Shown here piece after piece: positions 37,569-46,581 of a stretch of 64,000 nucleotides of DNA. The stretch is from an uncultured Pelagibacteraceae bacterium (GTDB taxonomy: Bacteria; Pseudomonadota; Alphaproteobacteria; Pelagibacterales; Pelagibacteraceae). The stretch is taken from contig CACFAT010000002.1 in assembly GCA_902564385.1 (NCBI GenBank), positions 121,671 through 185,670 on the forward strand. The letters are read 5' to 3'. The notes under the pieces are model-generated. The model was not told where the DNA came from. It searched no databases and worked only from the letters and a program-made list of their open reading frames with translations. The number at the start of each line of letters is the position of its first letter. The first letter of the stretch is position 1. Position numbers and translations under genes: made by a program.

Positions 37569-38519
37569 TTAACTTATTATTTGAATTAATTTAGAAGTTT
37601 TTTTTACAATAAAATCATCGATATAAGGTGAATTTTGACCTACTACATTCATTTCGCTCATTTTTCCATTGCAATGAAGCACCAAATTACAACCTGCACG
37701 AAAAGATTTAATAACGTTATTTTTTAAATTACCTTTAAGAGCACCCATAGAAATATCATCTGACATTAATATTCCTTTGAATGATATTTCTTTTCTAATC
37801 ATTTTTATGATTTGTTTAGAATGTGAAACGTTATTTATCGGATCAAGTTTCTTAAACAACAAGTGACCAGTCATACCTAAAACAGATTTTTTTTTGGTAA
37901 ATGGAAAAAAATCATATTTTTTAAGATACTTTAGATCTTTGTCTATAACTGGTAATTTATAATGACTATCAACTTTAGCTAAACCATGACCTGGAAGATG
38001 TTTAATTACTGTACCAACCCTATTTTCGTGAAATTTTTCGATAGATATATCGCCAATTTTAGACAGAGTTTTTTTATCATTTGAATAGGATCGATCACCT
38101 ATAATTTTATGAGAATTATTTCGTCTTAAATCCAATACGGGTACTGTATTAACATTAATACCAATAAGTCTTAACAAATAGGATATTTGCTTCACATAAA
38201 CATTGAAATAAATATCGAATTTTTTTTTATCTTTTGAATATAAATCACCAAAATATTTTGCACTAAAAATTGAATTATCTATAAATTTTCTTAATCTGCT
38301 TACTCTTCCACCTTCTTCATCAATTAGAATTGGATAGTTAGAGTTTTTAAATATTTTTTTAATCGAACCAGTTAATTTTTGAACTTGATTGATTGATTTA
38401 ATATTTCTTGAAAAAAGGATTATACCCCATGGCTTATATTTTTTTAAAAAACTTACTTCACTTTTATTTAAATTATGTCCACTAATGCCACATATAAAAG
38501 CTCTTGTTTTTTTAATCAT
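37569..38519 (-). CDS. nagZ: Beta-N-acetylhexosaminidase NagZ
   Basis: Glycoside hydrolase family 3 enzyme that removes GlcNAc from muropeptides in cell-wall recycling, in the cytoplasm. 316 residues. Substrate site motif KHLPGHGLAKVDSHY, nucleophile aspartate in MSDDISMGAL, and the IDEEGGRVSRL segment are present. It overlaps the small argS-linked membrane protein gene by eight bases. Confidence 0.95.
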   Translation of the reverse strand: MIKKTRAFICGISGHNLNKSEVSFLKKYKPWGIILFSRNIKSINQVQKLTGSIKKIFKNSNYPILIDEEGGRVSRLRKFIDNSIFSAKYFGDLYSKDKKKFDIYFNVYVKQISYLLRLIGINVNTVPVLDLRRNNSHKIIGDRSYSNDKKTLSKIGDISIEKFHENRVGTVIKHLPGHGLAKVDSHYKLPVIDKDLKYLKKYDFFPFTKKKSVLGMTGHLLFKKLDPINNVSHSKQIIKMIRKEISFKGILMSDDISMGALKGNLKNNVIKSFRAGCNLVLHCNGKMSEMNVVGQNSPYIDDFIVKKTSKLIQIIS

Positions 38520-38769
38520 TATATAACAATTCCCAAAAAGAATATTTTTTTGTGTTTTTATTTTTGTATTCTACATATTCAATAATGTTGTCCGTGTCAT
38601 TTTTAAGAATAAATAGATTATTTTCGTTAGATGATATTTTTTCATCAATACTTGAAACTGCTCTATATGATTTCTTGTAATTGTCGTCTGAAAAATAATA
38701 TCTTAGAGTAAAGAATAGAAAGAAAAATATAATTATTAAATAAAATAGATATTTGAGCTCTTTTAGCAT
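38512..38769 (-). CDS. Hypothetical single-pass membrane protein between argS and nagZ
   Basis: 85 residues: one helix (about 8-24), then a short charged, mostly extracytoplasmic tail with no recognisable domain. In many alphaproteobacteria a SPOR-domain membrane protein is encoded at exactly this place between argS and nagZ. The present protein has the membrane anchor but not the SPOR domain, so it may be a reduced remnant of that gene. It abuts argS (overlap of one base) and overlaps nagZ by eight bases. Confidence 0.7.
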   Translation of the reverse strand: MLKELKYLFYLIIIFFFLFFTLRYYFSDDNYKKSYRAVSSIDEKISSNENNLFILKNDTDNIIEYVEYKNKNTKKYSFWELLYND

Positions 38770-40499
38770 TACATTTTTTCAGGTGTATCAACACCTATAA
38801 TATCCATTCCAGTTTTAATTGTTTTTGCAATAGATTTTAAAAATATTAGTTTTTCTATATTTATTGTTTTATCATCATTGATAAATCTTTTTTCAACATC
38901 ATCTTTTCCCATATTCCAATAGGAATGAAACTGTGATGATAACTCATATAAATATACAGGGATCCTATGAGGTTCTAGTTTTTTAGTGGAAATTTCTACA
39001 CATTTAGGCCATTCAGATATTTTTTTAAAAATTTCAATTTCTTCATTATTAAATTGCATATTATTATTTTCATTATCAATCTTGTCATCAATATTTTTAT
39101 TTATATTTCTAAAAACCGATGAAATTCTAGCATAACAATATTGAACATAATAAAGTGGATTGTCTTTGGATTTTTCTTTTACTTTTGTAAAATCAAAATC
39201 TAATTCAGCATCATTACTTCTACTTAGCATAATAAATCTTGTTGCATCTTTTCCAACTTCAGAAATTAAATCTTCAACGGTAATGTAATCACCTTTTCTT
39301 TTAGACATTTTAAAAGGTTTGCCATCTTTTATTAGCTTAACAAGTTGGCTTACTTTACAAATTAATTTATTTTTTTCTCCAGATAACGCTTCAACAACTG
39401 ATGTAATTCTTTTTATATAACCCGCATGATCCGCTCCTAAAATATTTATTAATTTATCAAATTTTCTATTTAGTTTTGTATTATGATACGCAACATCTCC
39501 AGCAAAATAAGTCCATGTGTTGTCAGATTTTTGTAATGCCCTATCTTTATCATCCCCAAAATCTGTTGATCTAAAAAGTAATTGATCTCTTTCTACCCAA
39601 TTAGTTGTGTCTTCTCCCTTGGGAGCTTTTATTTTTCCTATATATACAAATTTATCTTTTTTAAGTTTCTCAATAACCTTATCAACCTCTTTATTTTCAA
39701 CTATTTCAGTCTCGCTCGCAAAATTATCATGAATAATTCCCAAATTATTTAAATTGGTCTTAATGAGTTTAAGTGACTCTGTAATTGCTAATTTAGTAAG
39801 TGTTAACTTTATTTTTTCATAATCATCAAATTGTAAATTATTATTATTATCTATAATGTGTTGGGCTATATCCTTGATGTATTCTCCTGGATATAAATCA
39901 TCCTCATTTAGTGGAAAGGTTTGATTATCTAATTTTTCTTTTATTCTCAAATATACAGATCTAGTAAAATGTAAAATTTGATTACCATGATCATTTACAT
40001 AATATTCTTTTACAACTTCTTGATTGTTAAATTTTAGCAAATTAGAGATAACATCACCTAGTATAGCACCTCTACAATGACCAACGTGTAATGGTCCAGT
40101 GGGATTTGCAGACACAAATTCAATTAAATGTTTCTTTTTAGAGGCCTTAAGTGCTGCGCCAAAATTATTAAGATTATTTATATTTAAAAGAAATGAAGTC
40201 CAAAACTCTTTTTTTAAAATAATATTTATAAATCCAGGCTTTGCTATTTCTATCTTCTCAATATTATTATCGTCTTTAAAAATAATATCTTTTAATTTTT
40301 CAGCAATTTTAATTGGTGGTTCATTATTTGTTTTAGATAAAACCATTGCAACATTGGTTGACAGATCGCACTTAAATTTTTTAGGAGGTATATCTACATT
40401 TATACCAGATAAACTTTCAGGTAATAAAATTAGCTTTTCTTCACTTGCTAATTTAATTTTATTTAAAATTTTATTTAAATATTCTTCAAATATATTCAT
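38769..40499 (-). CDS. argS: Arginyl-tRNA synthetase
   Basis: Class I synthetase for arginine, 576 residues. N-terminal Add1 domain (about 1-110), HIGH-type motif HVGH in NPTGPLHVGHCRGA (near residue 138), KMSKS-like KMSKRKGD, and a DALR anticodon domain that ends in GVDTPEKM. It overlaps dgt by four bases and the following small gene by one base. Confidence 0.97.
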   Translation of the reverse strand: MNIFEEYLNKILNKIKLASEEKLILLPESLSGINVDIPPKKFKCDLSTNVAMVLSKTNNEPPIKIAEKLKDIIFKDDNNIEKIEIAKPGFINIILKKEFWTSFLLNINNLNNFGAALKASKKKHLIEFVSANPTGPLHVGHCRGAILGDVISNLLKFNNQEVVKEYYVNDHGNQILHFTRSVYLRIKEKLDNQTFPLNEDDLYPGEYIKDIAQHIIDNNNNLQFDDYEKIKLTLTKLAITESLKLIKTNLNNLGIIHDNFASETEIVENKEVDKVIEKLKKDKFVYIGKIKAPKGEDTTNWVERDQLLFRSTDFGDDKDRALQKSDNTWTYFAGDVAYHNTKLNRKFDKLINILGADHAGYIKRITSVVEALSGEKNKLICKVSQLVKLIKDGKPFKMSKRKGDYITVEDLISEVGKDATRFIMLSRSNDAELDFDFTKVKEKSKDNPLYYVQYCYARISSVFRNINKNIDDKIDNENNNMQFNNEEIEIFKKISEWPKCVEISTKKLEPHRIPVYLYELSSQFHSYWNMGKDDVEKRFINDDKTINIEKLIFLKSIAKTIKTGMDIIGVDTPEKM

Positions 40500-41614
40500 T
40501 TTGATGCTCTATATAATTGTATGGCGTACCTATCTGTCATGCCAGAAATATAATCAGATATAGCTCTTTCTTTGTTAGTTTTTAAATATTTAGTTTTAAT
40601 ATACTTTTTTGGATTTTTGTTAATTACATTAAAAAGCTTTTTAATTATCTTTTTTCCTTCGTTATTTTTTTTTAATACATCTTTATTATTATACATAGTT
40701 ATTCTAAGGAAATCTCTAATCTCATTTATAGTTATTTTTAATTTGTTGGAAAAATCAACAATTTGATTTTTTTTATTTGATACATCTTTTTTTGTAGATA
40801 TTTTATTCATTAAAATATTTCTTGTCGTAGTTTTTATTAAGTCTTGAACCATTAAATTTATAGAGTCTCTTATAGTTTGATATACAAGAATATCATTATT
40901 TTCACTTTTTAATTTGTTTTTATATGATTTTAAAATCTCATCAAAAAAAGAGATTTGTTTAAGATCGTTTAAAGTAAATAATTTAGCTTTTATTCCATCT
41001 TGAATATCATGGTTATTGTATGCAACATCATCGGATATAGATGCGATTTGAGCCTCCAAAGAGGAGTTTTTTGAAAAATTAATTTTATTTTTTAAATTTT
41101 TTAACCCAATTAAATTATTTATTTTGACTAGCTTTGTTACCGGACCATTATGTTTAATAAGTCCATCTAATGTTTCTAATGTTAAATTAAGACCTTCAAA
41201 TTTAAAATATTTATTTTCAATGAACATTACTATCCTAAGTGTTTGAAGGTTGTGGTCAAATCCCCCATATTCATACATACATTTATTTAGAGACTCTTCT
41301 CCTGCATGACCAAAAGGGGTATGACCTAAATCATGAGCTAAGCTTAATGTTTCAGCTAAATCATCATTTAAACCTAAGTATTTAGCAATTGTTCTAGCAA
41401 TTTGTGAAACTTCAATGGAATGAGTGATTCTGGTTCTATAATGATCTCCTTCAGTATTAACAAATACCTGAGTTTTGTGCTTCAATCTTCTAAATGAGGT
41501 AGAATGAATTATTCTATCTCTATCTCTTTGAAAAGGTGATCTGAAAGGATTGCTCGCTTCTTTGAACAGTCTACCTTTTGAAGCAAATGTTCCTAATTTT
41601 GAGTAATTTTTCAT
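40496..41614 (-). CDS. dgt: dGTP triphosphohydrolase-like protein (HD domain)
   Basis: Deoxynucleotide triphosphohydrolase family, 372 residues, probably controlling dNTP pools. HD-domain metal ligands are visible: RITHSIEVSQIAR, AHDLGHTPFGH and SISDDVAYNNHD. The middle is lysine- and asparagine-rich, but all motifs hold. Divergent from erpA with a 50-base gap; the dgt/erpA head-to-head and dgt-argS order are conserved in alphaproteobacteria. Confidence 0.94.
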   Translation of the reverse strand: MKNYSKLGTFASKGRLFKEASNPFRSPFQRDRDRIIHSTSFRRLKHKTQVFVNTEGDHYRTRITHSIEVSQIARTIAKYLGLNDDLAETLSLAHDLGHTPFGHAGEESLNKCMYEYGGFDHNLQTLRIVMFIENKYFKFEGLNLTLETLDGLIKHNGPVTKLVKINNLIGLKNLKNKINFSKNSSLEAQIASISDDVAYNNHDIQDGIKAKLFTLNDLKQISFFDEILKSYKNKLKSENNDILVYQTIRDSINLMVQDLIKTTTRNILMNKISTKKDVSNKKNQIVDFSNKLKITINEIRDFLRITMYNNKDVLKKNNEGKKIIKKLFNVINKNPKKYIKTKYLKTNKERAISDYISGMTDRYAIQLYRASK

Positions 41615-41664
41615 TCTTTAAAAATGGCAAAATATTATTATATTGTTTTTATCAATGTTTAATT

Positions 41665-41982
41665 ATGATTAAAGAAATTAAATTTACAGATAATGCTATA
41701 AAGCAGATAAACCATCTTCTTTCATCAAAAGATAAAGGATCATTTTTTAGAATCGCTATCAAAGGCGGTGGATGCTCTGGATTTCAATATGATTTCTCAT
41801 TTGATAATTCTGCTAATGATGATGATCTACAACAAGACAATATCCTTATAGACAAAACATCGGCAGATTTACTAAAAGGATCTGAAGTTGATTTTGTAAA
41901 AGAATTAATAGGAGATTCTTTTAAAATAAACAACCCGCAAAGTAAATCTTCTTGTGGTTGTGGCGTATCTTTCTCGCTTTAA
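41665..41982 (+). CDS. erpA: Iron-sulfur cluster insertion protein (ErpA/IscA type)
   Basis: A-type carrier delivering Fe-S clusters to apo-proteins. I start at the ATG at 41665 (105 residues); the frame is open 29 codons further up, but that part has no family similarity. The three cluster cysteines are C37 (GGGCSGFQY) and C97, C99 (SSCGCGVSF). The stop overlaps the ExoIII start by one base (TAATG). Confidence 0.94.
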   Translation: MIKEIKFTDNAIKQINHLLSSKDKGSFFRIAIKGGGCSGFQYDFSFDNSANDDDLQQDNILIDKTSADLLKGSEVDFVKELIGDSFKINNPQSKSSCGCGVSFSL

Positions 41983-42758
41983 TGATAATTAGTTCCTGGA
42001 ATGTTAACTCTGTAAGAGCAAGAATTGAAAATATTAAAGAGTATCTAAAAAAATATTCACCAGATATTTTAATGATGCAAGAGATTAAAGCTCAAGATGA
42101 AAACTATCCTTATGAAGACTTTGAAAAATCATATTACCAAAATTATGTATTTGGTCAAAAATCATATAATGGGGTTGCAATAATTTCTAAAAAAAAATTA
42201 GACAAAATTGAAAAAGATATTTTTAAAGATAAAAATAAACAATCAAGAATTATTACAGCAGATCTAAAACATAAATCAAAAACAATTAAATTAATAAATA
42301 TATACACACCCAATGGAAATCCTGTTGATACAGAAAAATATACTTACAAATTATATTGGCTAGAAAGTTTAATTAAGAAGTTAAAAGGTTATTTAAAAAA
42401 AAAAGAAAATATAATTATTGGTGGTGATTTTAATATAATTCCATCTGCAGAAGATGTTCATAATTCTAAAGGATATGAAAATGATGCATTATTTAGACTT
42501 GAGATAAGAAAAAAATTAAGAGAATTATTAAGTTTAGGTTTTCATGATGCATATAGATATATCCACCCTGATAAAGAAGGATATACTTTTTGGGATTACA
42601 CAAGTGGTGCATGGCAAAAAAATAATGGCATGAGAATTGATCATTTCTTAGTTTCAAACTCAATTATAAATCTTGTGAAAGATGTTAAAATTAACAAATT
42701 TCCTCGTGGAAGACAAAAACCTTCAGATCACACACCAATTGAAATTGAATTAACTTAA
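41982..42758 (+). CDS. xthA: Exodeoxyribonuclease III
   Basis: AP endonuclease/3'-5' exonuclease for base-excision repair, 258 residues from the ATG at 41982, which overlaps the erpA stop (TAATG); the longer upstream frame lies inside erpA. Motifs of the EEP fold: SSWNVNSVRARI, LMMQEIKAQ with the metal-binding Glu, GGDFNIIPSAED, MRIDHFLVS and SDHTPIEIEL. The 3' end overlaps the Ldh-family gene by nine bases. Confidence 0.95.
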   Translation: MIISSWNVNSVRARIENIKEYLKKYSPDILMMQEIKAQDENYPYEDFEKSYYQNYVFGQKSYNGVAIISKKKLDKIEKDIFKDKNKQSRIITADLKHKSKTIKLINIYTPNGNPVDTEKYTYKLYWLESLIKKLKGYLKKKENIIIGGDFNIIPSAEDVHNSKGYENDALFRLEIRKKLRELLSLGFHDAYRYIHPDKEGYTFWDYTSGAWQKNNGMRIDHFLVSNSIINLVKDVKINKFPRGRQKPSDHTPIEIELT

Positions 42759-43748
42759 AGATTTTATTTTATTAACAAGTTCCTCATTAATATTTCTAGG
42801 TCCAGTATCTAATCTGTTTTTGTGACGTCTTTCACCAGGCAACCTAACCTCTCCCATTGATTTCATTTTCTCAAAGAATTTATTTGAATGACTATCCCAA
42901 TCAGAATTTGTTAATTTGTCAGGAGATATAGCTAAAATAAACTCTCCACCACTTGGTGGTCCACCATCATCTGTATCCTTCTCAGCCGTCTCATAACTAA
43001 AATTATCTCCAACTAAGGCTCCAGCAAGTAATTCGACCATCATTGCTATTCCTGAGCCTTTATACCCGCCAAATGGCAACAAAACTCCACCATCTGCTAT
43101 CTCACCAGGATCTGTTGTTTCTTTTCCATCTTTAGTTAAACCAGTTCCTATTGGGACCTTGTGCCCTTCTCTTTTTGCAACTTGAACCTCTCCCATGGCC
43201 ATCGATGCAGTAGCCATATCATAAACTACAGGTGGTTTATTTTTTCTTGGCCAAGCAAATGAAATTGGGTTTGTTCCAAATAAAGGTTTAATTGCTCCTG
43301 CTGGTGCAACTGCTGGCTTATATGATGTACAGGCAAAAGCAACAAGTCCTTGCTCTGCTATTGCTTCAGTCTCAGGCCACATAGCAGCCATATGATGAGA
43401 ATTAGTAATTGCTAAAACTGCAACTCCATTTTCTTTTGCAGCTTTTACGAGTTCTGGTATTCCATATTTTAAAACCATTGGGGCAAGACTATTTTTCCCA
43501 TCTGCTTTAACAACACTTGGGGTTAATTTTGAAATCACTGGTCTAGCCTTACCATTAATTTTTCCACTTTTTAAACCAGATACATAAGCGGGTAATCTAA
43601 ATAGACCATGAGATAATGATCCATCTCTTTCAGCATTTTTGATTAAAGTAGATAAAGTATCTGCTGTTTCTTCATCGCATCCGTTAGCTATTAATGTTTT
43701 TTTAGCTAAATGAAAAATTTCTTCTAAACTTAAAGGAACGGTTGCCAT
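42750..43748 (-). CDS. Ldh-family (malate/L-lactate/sulfolactate) oxidoreductase
   Basis: NAD(P)H-dependent dehydrogenase of the MDH2/LDH2 family (not the Rossmann malate dehydrogenases), 332 residues. Family features: SHGLFRLPAYV, the catalytic-histidine segment NSHHMAAMWP, APAGAIKPLFGTNPISFAWP and LLPFGGYKGSG. Family substrates include malate, lactate, ureidoglycolate and delta1-piperideine-2-carboxylate, so the metabolite cannot be fixed. Base composition is higher in G and C than that of its neighbours. Confidence 0.9.
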   Translation of the reverse strand: MATVPLSLEEIFHLAKKTLIANGCDEETADTLSTLIKNAERDGSLSHGLFRLPAYVSGLKSGKINGKARPVISKLTPSVVKADGKNSLAPMVLKYGIPELVKAAKENGVAVLAITNSHHMAAMWPETEAIAEQGLVAFACTSYKPAVAPAGAIKPLFGTNPISFAWPRKNKPPVVYDMATASMAMGEVQVAKREGHKVPIGTGLTKDGKETTDPGEIADGGVLLPFGGYKGSGIAMMVELLAGALVGDNFSYETAEKDTDDGGPPSGGEFILAISPDKLTNSDWDSHSNKFFEKMKSMGEVRLPGERRHKNRLDTGPRNINEELVNKIKSLS

Positions 43749-43770
43749 AAATAATATTAGATATTATTTA
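43748..43770. promoter_or_regulatory. AT-only palindrome at the start of the Ldh-family gene
   Basis: Arms TAAATAATAT and ATATTATTTA, ten bases each around TAG, begin at the first base of the Ldh start codon and extend upstream. Its position over the translation start suggests an operator or an mRNA hairpin, but an AT-only palindrome in this genome may be chance. It also lies after the end of znuA (43792) on the same strand. Confidence 0.25.
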
Positions 43771-43791
43771 CGGCAAAAGTTCAATTTTTAA

Positions 43792-44934
43792 TTAACAACC
43801 TTTAAAAGATTTAGACATATTTCTGATTAAATCAAAATATAAGTCTTTTCCAGGATCCAAAGTAGCTCCTAATGGGTCTACAACACCAGTTTTAATATTC
43901 ATATCTTTTGCTACAGCTTTAATGATATTTGGATTAAACTGTGGTTCAGAAAATACACAAGCTACTTTATCATGCTCAATTATTTCTCTGATTTCAGCCA
44001 ATTGTTCTGCTCCTGGCATTACATCTGTATTAACTGTAAAAGCACCCAATATATTAACATTAAATCTTTTCTCAAAATATTGGTAAGCATCATGGAAAAC
44101 AATTGATGCAACACTCTGATTTAATTCAGAAGAGACGTCACTAACAAGTTTATCAATATCTTTTAGTGCTTTCTTTAAATTGCTTTTATATTTTGATGCG
44201 TTCTTAGCATCATTTTCAATTAAATGCTCTGCCATTTCATTTAATATAACTTTAGCATTCATTGGATCTAACCAAATATGTGGGTCATGCTCACCGTGGT
44301 GGTGACCTTCATGTCCTGCATGATCATCGTGGTCATCATGGTCATCTTTCTTTTTATGTCCATGGTCATCATGATCGTCATGCCCATCTTTCTTTTTATG
44401 GTCATGATCATCGTGGTCGTCTTCTTTATGACCGTCTTTTTTTTTGTGGTCGTGATCATCGTGGTCGTCATGTCCATCTTTCTTTTTATGGTCATGATCA
44501 TCGTGATCATCTTCTTTATGGCCATCTTCTTTATGTCCGTGATCGTCATGATCATCATGATCACCAAAAATATTTCGTTCTCTGAATTTTAATTTATTAA
44601 GACCTTTAATTTCCATTAATTCAATTTTTTCAGCTTTTTTTGCAATTGAATCTAATGGTTTTTCCATGAAGTTTTCTAGATCTTCACCTACCCAAAAAAT
44701 AAGATCAGCTTCTTGTAACATCTTTGCATGAGATGGTTTTAACGGAAATCCATGTGGTGAAGAATATCCATCGACTATTAGGTCTGGTTTAGCAACTCCA
44801 TCCATCAGATAGCTAGCTAAAGAGTGTATAGGCTTAATTGAAGCTACAACTTTTATTTCTGCTTTTGCTGATGTAAAAAGAGCTAAAAAAGATAATATTG
44901 TAATTATTAATGTTGATTTTTTTAGGTTTTTCAT
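43792..44934 (-). CDS. znuA: Zinc ABC transporter, substrate-binding protein ZnuA with His-rich insert
   Basis: Periplasmic zinc receptor of ZnuABC, 380 residues, against about 310 in E. coli. Signal peptide about 1-25; zinc-ligand histidines are in YSSPHGFPLKPSH and DPHIWLDPMN. Between the first domain and the linker, residues 126-219 form a His/Asp/Lys-rich insert with 29 histidines in 94 residues, containing a 30-residue unit repeated twice (139-168 and 169-198). Such inserts are thought to bind or buffer zinc. The gene is divergent from znuC, with two palindromic operators between them. Confidence 0.95.
   Translation of the reverse strand: MKNLKKSTLIITILSFLALFTSAKAEIKVVASIKPIHSLASYLMDGVAKPDLIVDGYSSPHGFPLKPSHAKMLQEADLIFWVGEDLENFMEKPLDSIAKKAEKIELMEIKGLNKLKFRERNIFGDHDDHDDHGHKEDGHKEDDHDDHDHKKKDGHDDHDDHDHKKKDGHKEDDHDDHDHKKKDGHDDHDDHGHKKKDDHDDHDDHAGHEGHHHGEHDPHIWLDPMNAKVILNEMAEHLIENDAKNASKYKSNLKKALKDIDKLVSDVSSELNQSVASIVFHDAYQYFEKRFNVNILGAFTVNTDVMPGAEQLAEIREIIEHDKVACVFSEPQFNPNIIKAVAKDMNIKTGVVDPLGATLDPGKDLYFDLIRNMSKSFKGC
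44341..44520. repeat. Tandem 90-bp repeat inside znuA
   Basis: Two adjacent 90-base units (30 codons each) that encode near-identical His/Asp/Lys-rich peptides. Within each unit the shorter DHDHKKKDG-type element recurs, so the array looks like slippage expansion of a shorter motif. The antisense frames here are long only because the repeat is skewed. Confidence 0.8.
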
Positions 44935-44953
44935 AATTTAATTTAGTGTTAAT

Positions 44954-44968
44954 TGTTATAATATAACA
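44954..44968. promoter_or_regulatory. Probable Zur operator 1 in the znuA-znuC intergenic region
   Basis: TGTTATAATATAACA, a perfect palindrome with 7-base arms and a central A. It lies 20 bases upstream of the znuA start and 39 bases before znuC, where Zur would repress both. The genes it serves are znuA and, divergently, znuC-znuB-zur. Confidence 0.75.
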
Positions 44969-44971
44969 TTG

Positions 44972-44986
44972 TGTAATAATATAACA
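44972..44986. promoter_or_regulatory. Probable Zur operator 2 in the znuA-znuC intergenic region
   Basis: TGTAATAATATAACA, differing at one position from the first palindrome and starting 18 bases later. Tandem sites suggest cooperative binding of Zur dimers across the divergent promoters. Confidence 0.65.
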
Positions 44987-45006
44987 TTAATAAGTCAAGG
45001 TAATAA

Positions 45007-45753
45007 ATGACAATTGAGAACAATGTATTAGTAAAATTAACTGAAGTTGGATTAAAACAACGGAATAAATGGCTTGTAAAAGGCGTTTCTTTAATTGTTG
45101 AAAGAGGAAAGATAGTAACATTAATTGGGCCAAATGGTTCTGGCAAAAGCACAACTGCAAAAATTGCGATAGGACTTCATAAGAATATAGAAGGCAATGT
45201 AGAAAAATTTACTGATAAAATTGGATATGTTCCTCAAAAGATTTCAATTGACTGGACATTGCCACTTAAAGTGAGTGATTTTATGGTTTTAACAGATGAA
45301 CTCGATGAAGAAAAAATAAATGAAGCTTTAAAATTAACGGGTGCAGATCATCTTAAAAACCAGAATTTAGGAAATTTATCTGGTGGAGAATTTCAAAGAG
45401 TGCTTCTTGCAAGAGCAGTTTCAAAAAAACCTGATCTTTTAGTATTGGATGAGCCGGTTCAAGGAGTTGATTTTACTGGGGAGATTGCATTGTATAAATT
45501 AATAAAAGAAATAGCAGATAAATTAAATTGTGGAATTTTATTAATTTCTCATGATTTGCATACTGTTATGACAGCAACAGATCATGTTATTTGTTTAAAT
45601 GGCCACGTGTGTTGTTCAGGAACACCAAAAGACGTTGCAATGAATAATGAGTATAAACTGTTATTTGGCGAACAAGCTTCACAAACTCTTTCTATATATG
45701 AACATAAGCATGATCATGTTCATTCAAATGATGGAGATATAAAAAAAAATTAA
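45007..45753 (+). CDS. znuC: Zinc ABC transporter ATP-binding protein ZnuC
   Basis: ATPase of the zinc importer, 248 residues. Walker A GPNGSGKST (about 38-46), Q-loop, signature LSGGEFQRVLLARA, Walker B LLVLDEP with the following VQGVD, and switch His ISHDLH. The C-terminus is itself His-rich (YEHKHDHVHSNDG). A plausible ribosome site AAGG precedes the ATG. znuB starts immediately after the stop. Confidence 0.96.
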   Translation: MTIENNVLVKLTEVGLKQRNKWLVKGVSLIVERGKIVTLIGPNGSGKSTTAKIAIGLHKNIEGNVEKFTDKIGYVPQKISIDWTLPLKVSDFMVLTDELDEEKINEALKLTGADHLKNQNLGNLSGGEFQRVLLARAVSKKPDLLVLDEPVQGVDFTGEIALYKLIKEIADKLNCGILLISHDLHTVMTATDHVICLNGHVCCSGTPKDVAMNNEYKLLFGEQASQTLSIYEHKHDHVHSNDGDIKKN

Positions 45754-46557
45754 ATGTTTGATGATTTTTTTATAAGAGCTTTAATTGCTGGTATAGGTGT
45801 TGCTTTTGTAACAGGTCCTTTGGGCTGCTTTGTAGTTTGGAGAAGATTATCTTATTTCGGAGATACATTAGCACATTCAGCATTACTTGGTGTTACAATG
45901 GCATTGGCATTCGAAATTAATATAGCAATTTCGATATTTATCATTTCATCAGTAATAGCAATCATATTAGTTAAACTTGAAAAAAATACTAATTTGCCCG
46001 GTGATGCTTTACTTGGTCTTTTAGCTCACTCAGCATTAGCAGTTGGCTTAGTGGTAATTGGTTTTCTCTCATTTATAAGATTTGATGTCATGGGACTATT
46101 ATTTGGAGACATATTAGCTGTTAATGTTGATGATTTGATAATTATATGGGGAGGAGGAGCAATAATTTTAATTGTATTAAAAATAATTTGGAAACCTTTA
46201 TTTGCTTCAACAGTAAATTATGAACTTGCAGAAGCAGAAGGATTAAATCCTGATAGAGCAAAAGCAATATTTACTATTTTAATGGCAGCAATAATTGCAA
46301 TTTCTATAAAAATTGTAGGACTTTTATTAATAACTGGGATGTTAATTATACCAACGGCTATGGCTCGTAACATATCAGATACTCCCAAAAAGATGGTAAT
46401 TTTTTCTATATGTGGAGGATTATTATCAGTAATCATGGGTTTATTTTCTTCATTGCAATTCAATACTCCTTCGGGTCCATCTATCATTGCTGCAGCGTTA
46501 TTATTATTTGTAATATCTCTATTTAAAGTTAAACAGACGATACAATTGAAAAACTAA
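45754..46557 (+). CDS. znuB: Zinc ABC transporter permease ZnuB
   Basis: Membrane component, 267 residues, about eight helices. Family phrases: VWRRLSYFGDTLAHSALLGV, DALLGLLAHSALAVGL and the coupling region NYELAEAEGLNPDRAKAIF. Directly follows znuC, then zur after 24 bases. Confidence 0.95.
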   Translation: MFDDFFIRALIAGIGVAFVTGPLGCFVVWRRLSYFGDTLAHSALLGVTMALAFEINIAISIFIISSVIAIILVKLEKNTNLPGDALLGLLAHSALAVGLVVIGFLSFIRFDVMGLLFGDILAVNVDDLIIIWGGGAIILIVLKIIWKPLFASTVNYELAEAEGLNPDRAKAIFTILMAAIIAISIKIVGLLLITGMLIIPTAMARNISDTPKKMVIFSICGGLLSVIMGLFSSLQFNTPSGPSIIAAALLLFVISLFKVKQTIQLKN

Positions 46558-46581
46558 TGGGAAATTGATAAAAGAAAAACT

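Noticed and set aside
44268..44592. Long overlapping frames on both strands across the His-rich part of znuA
   Set aside because: They arise from the repeat's codon skew (GAT/CAT on one strand); the products are low-complexity His/Met/Thr runs with no domain, and the znuA frame explains the DNA.
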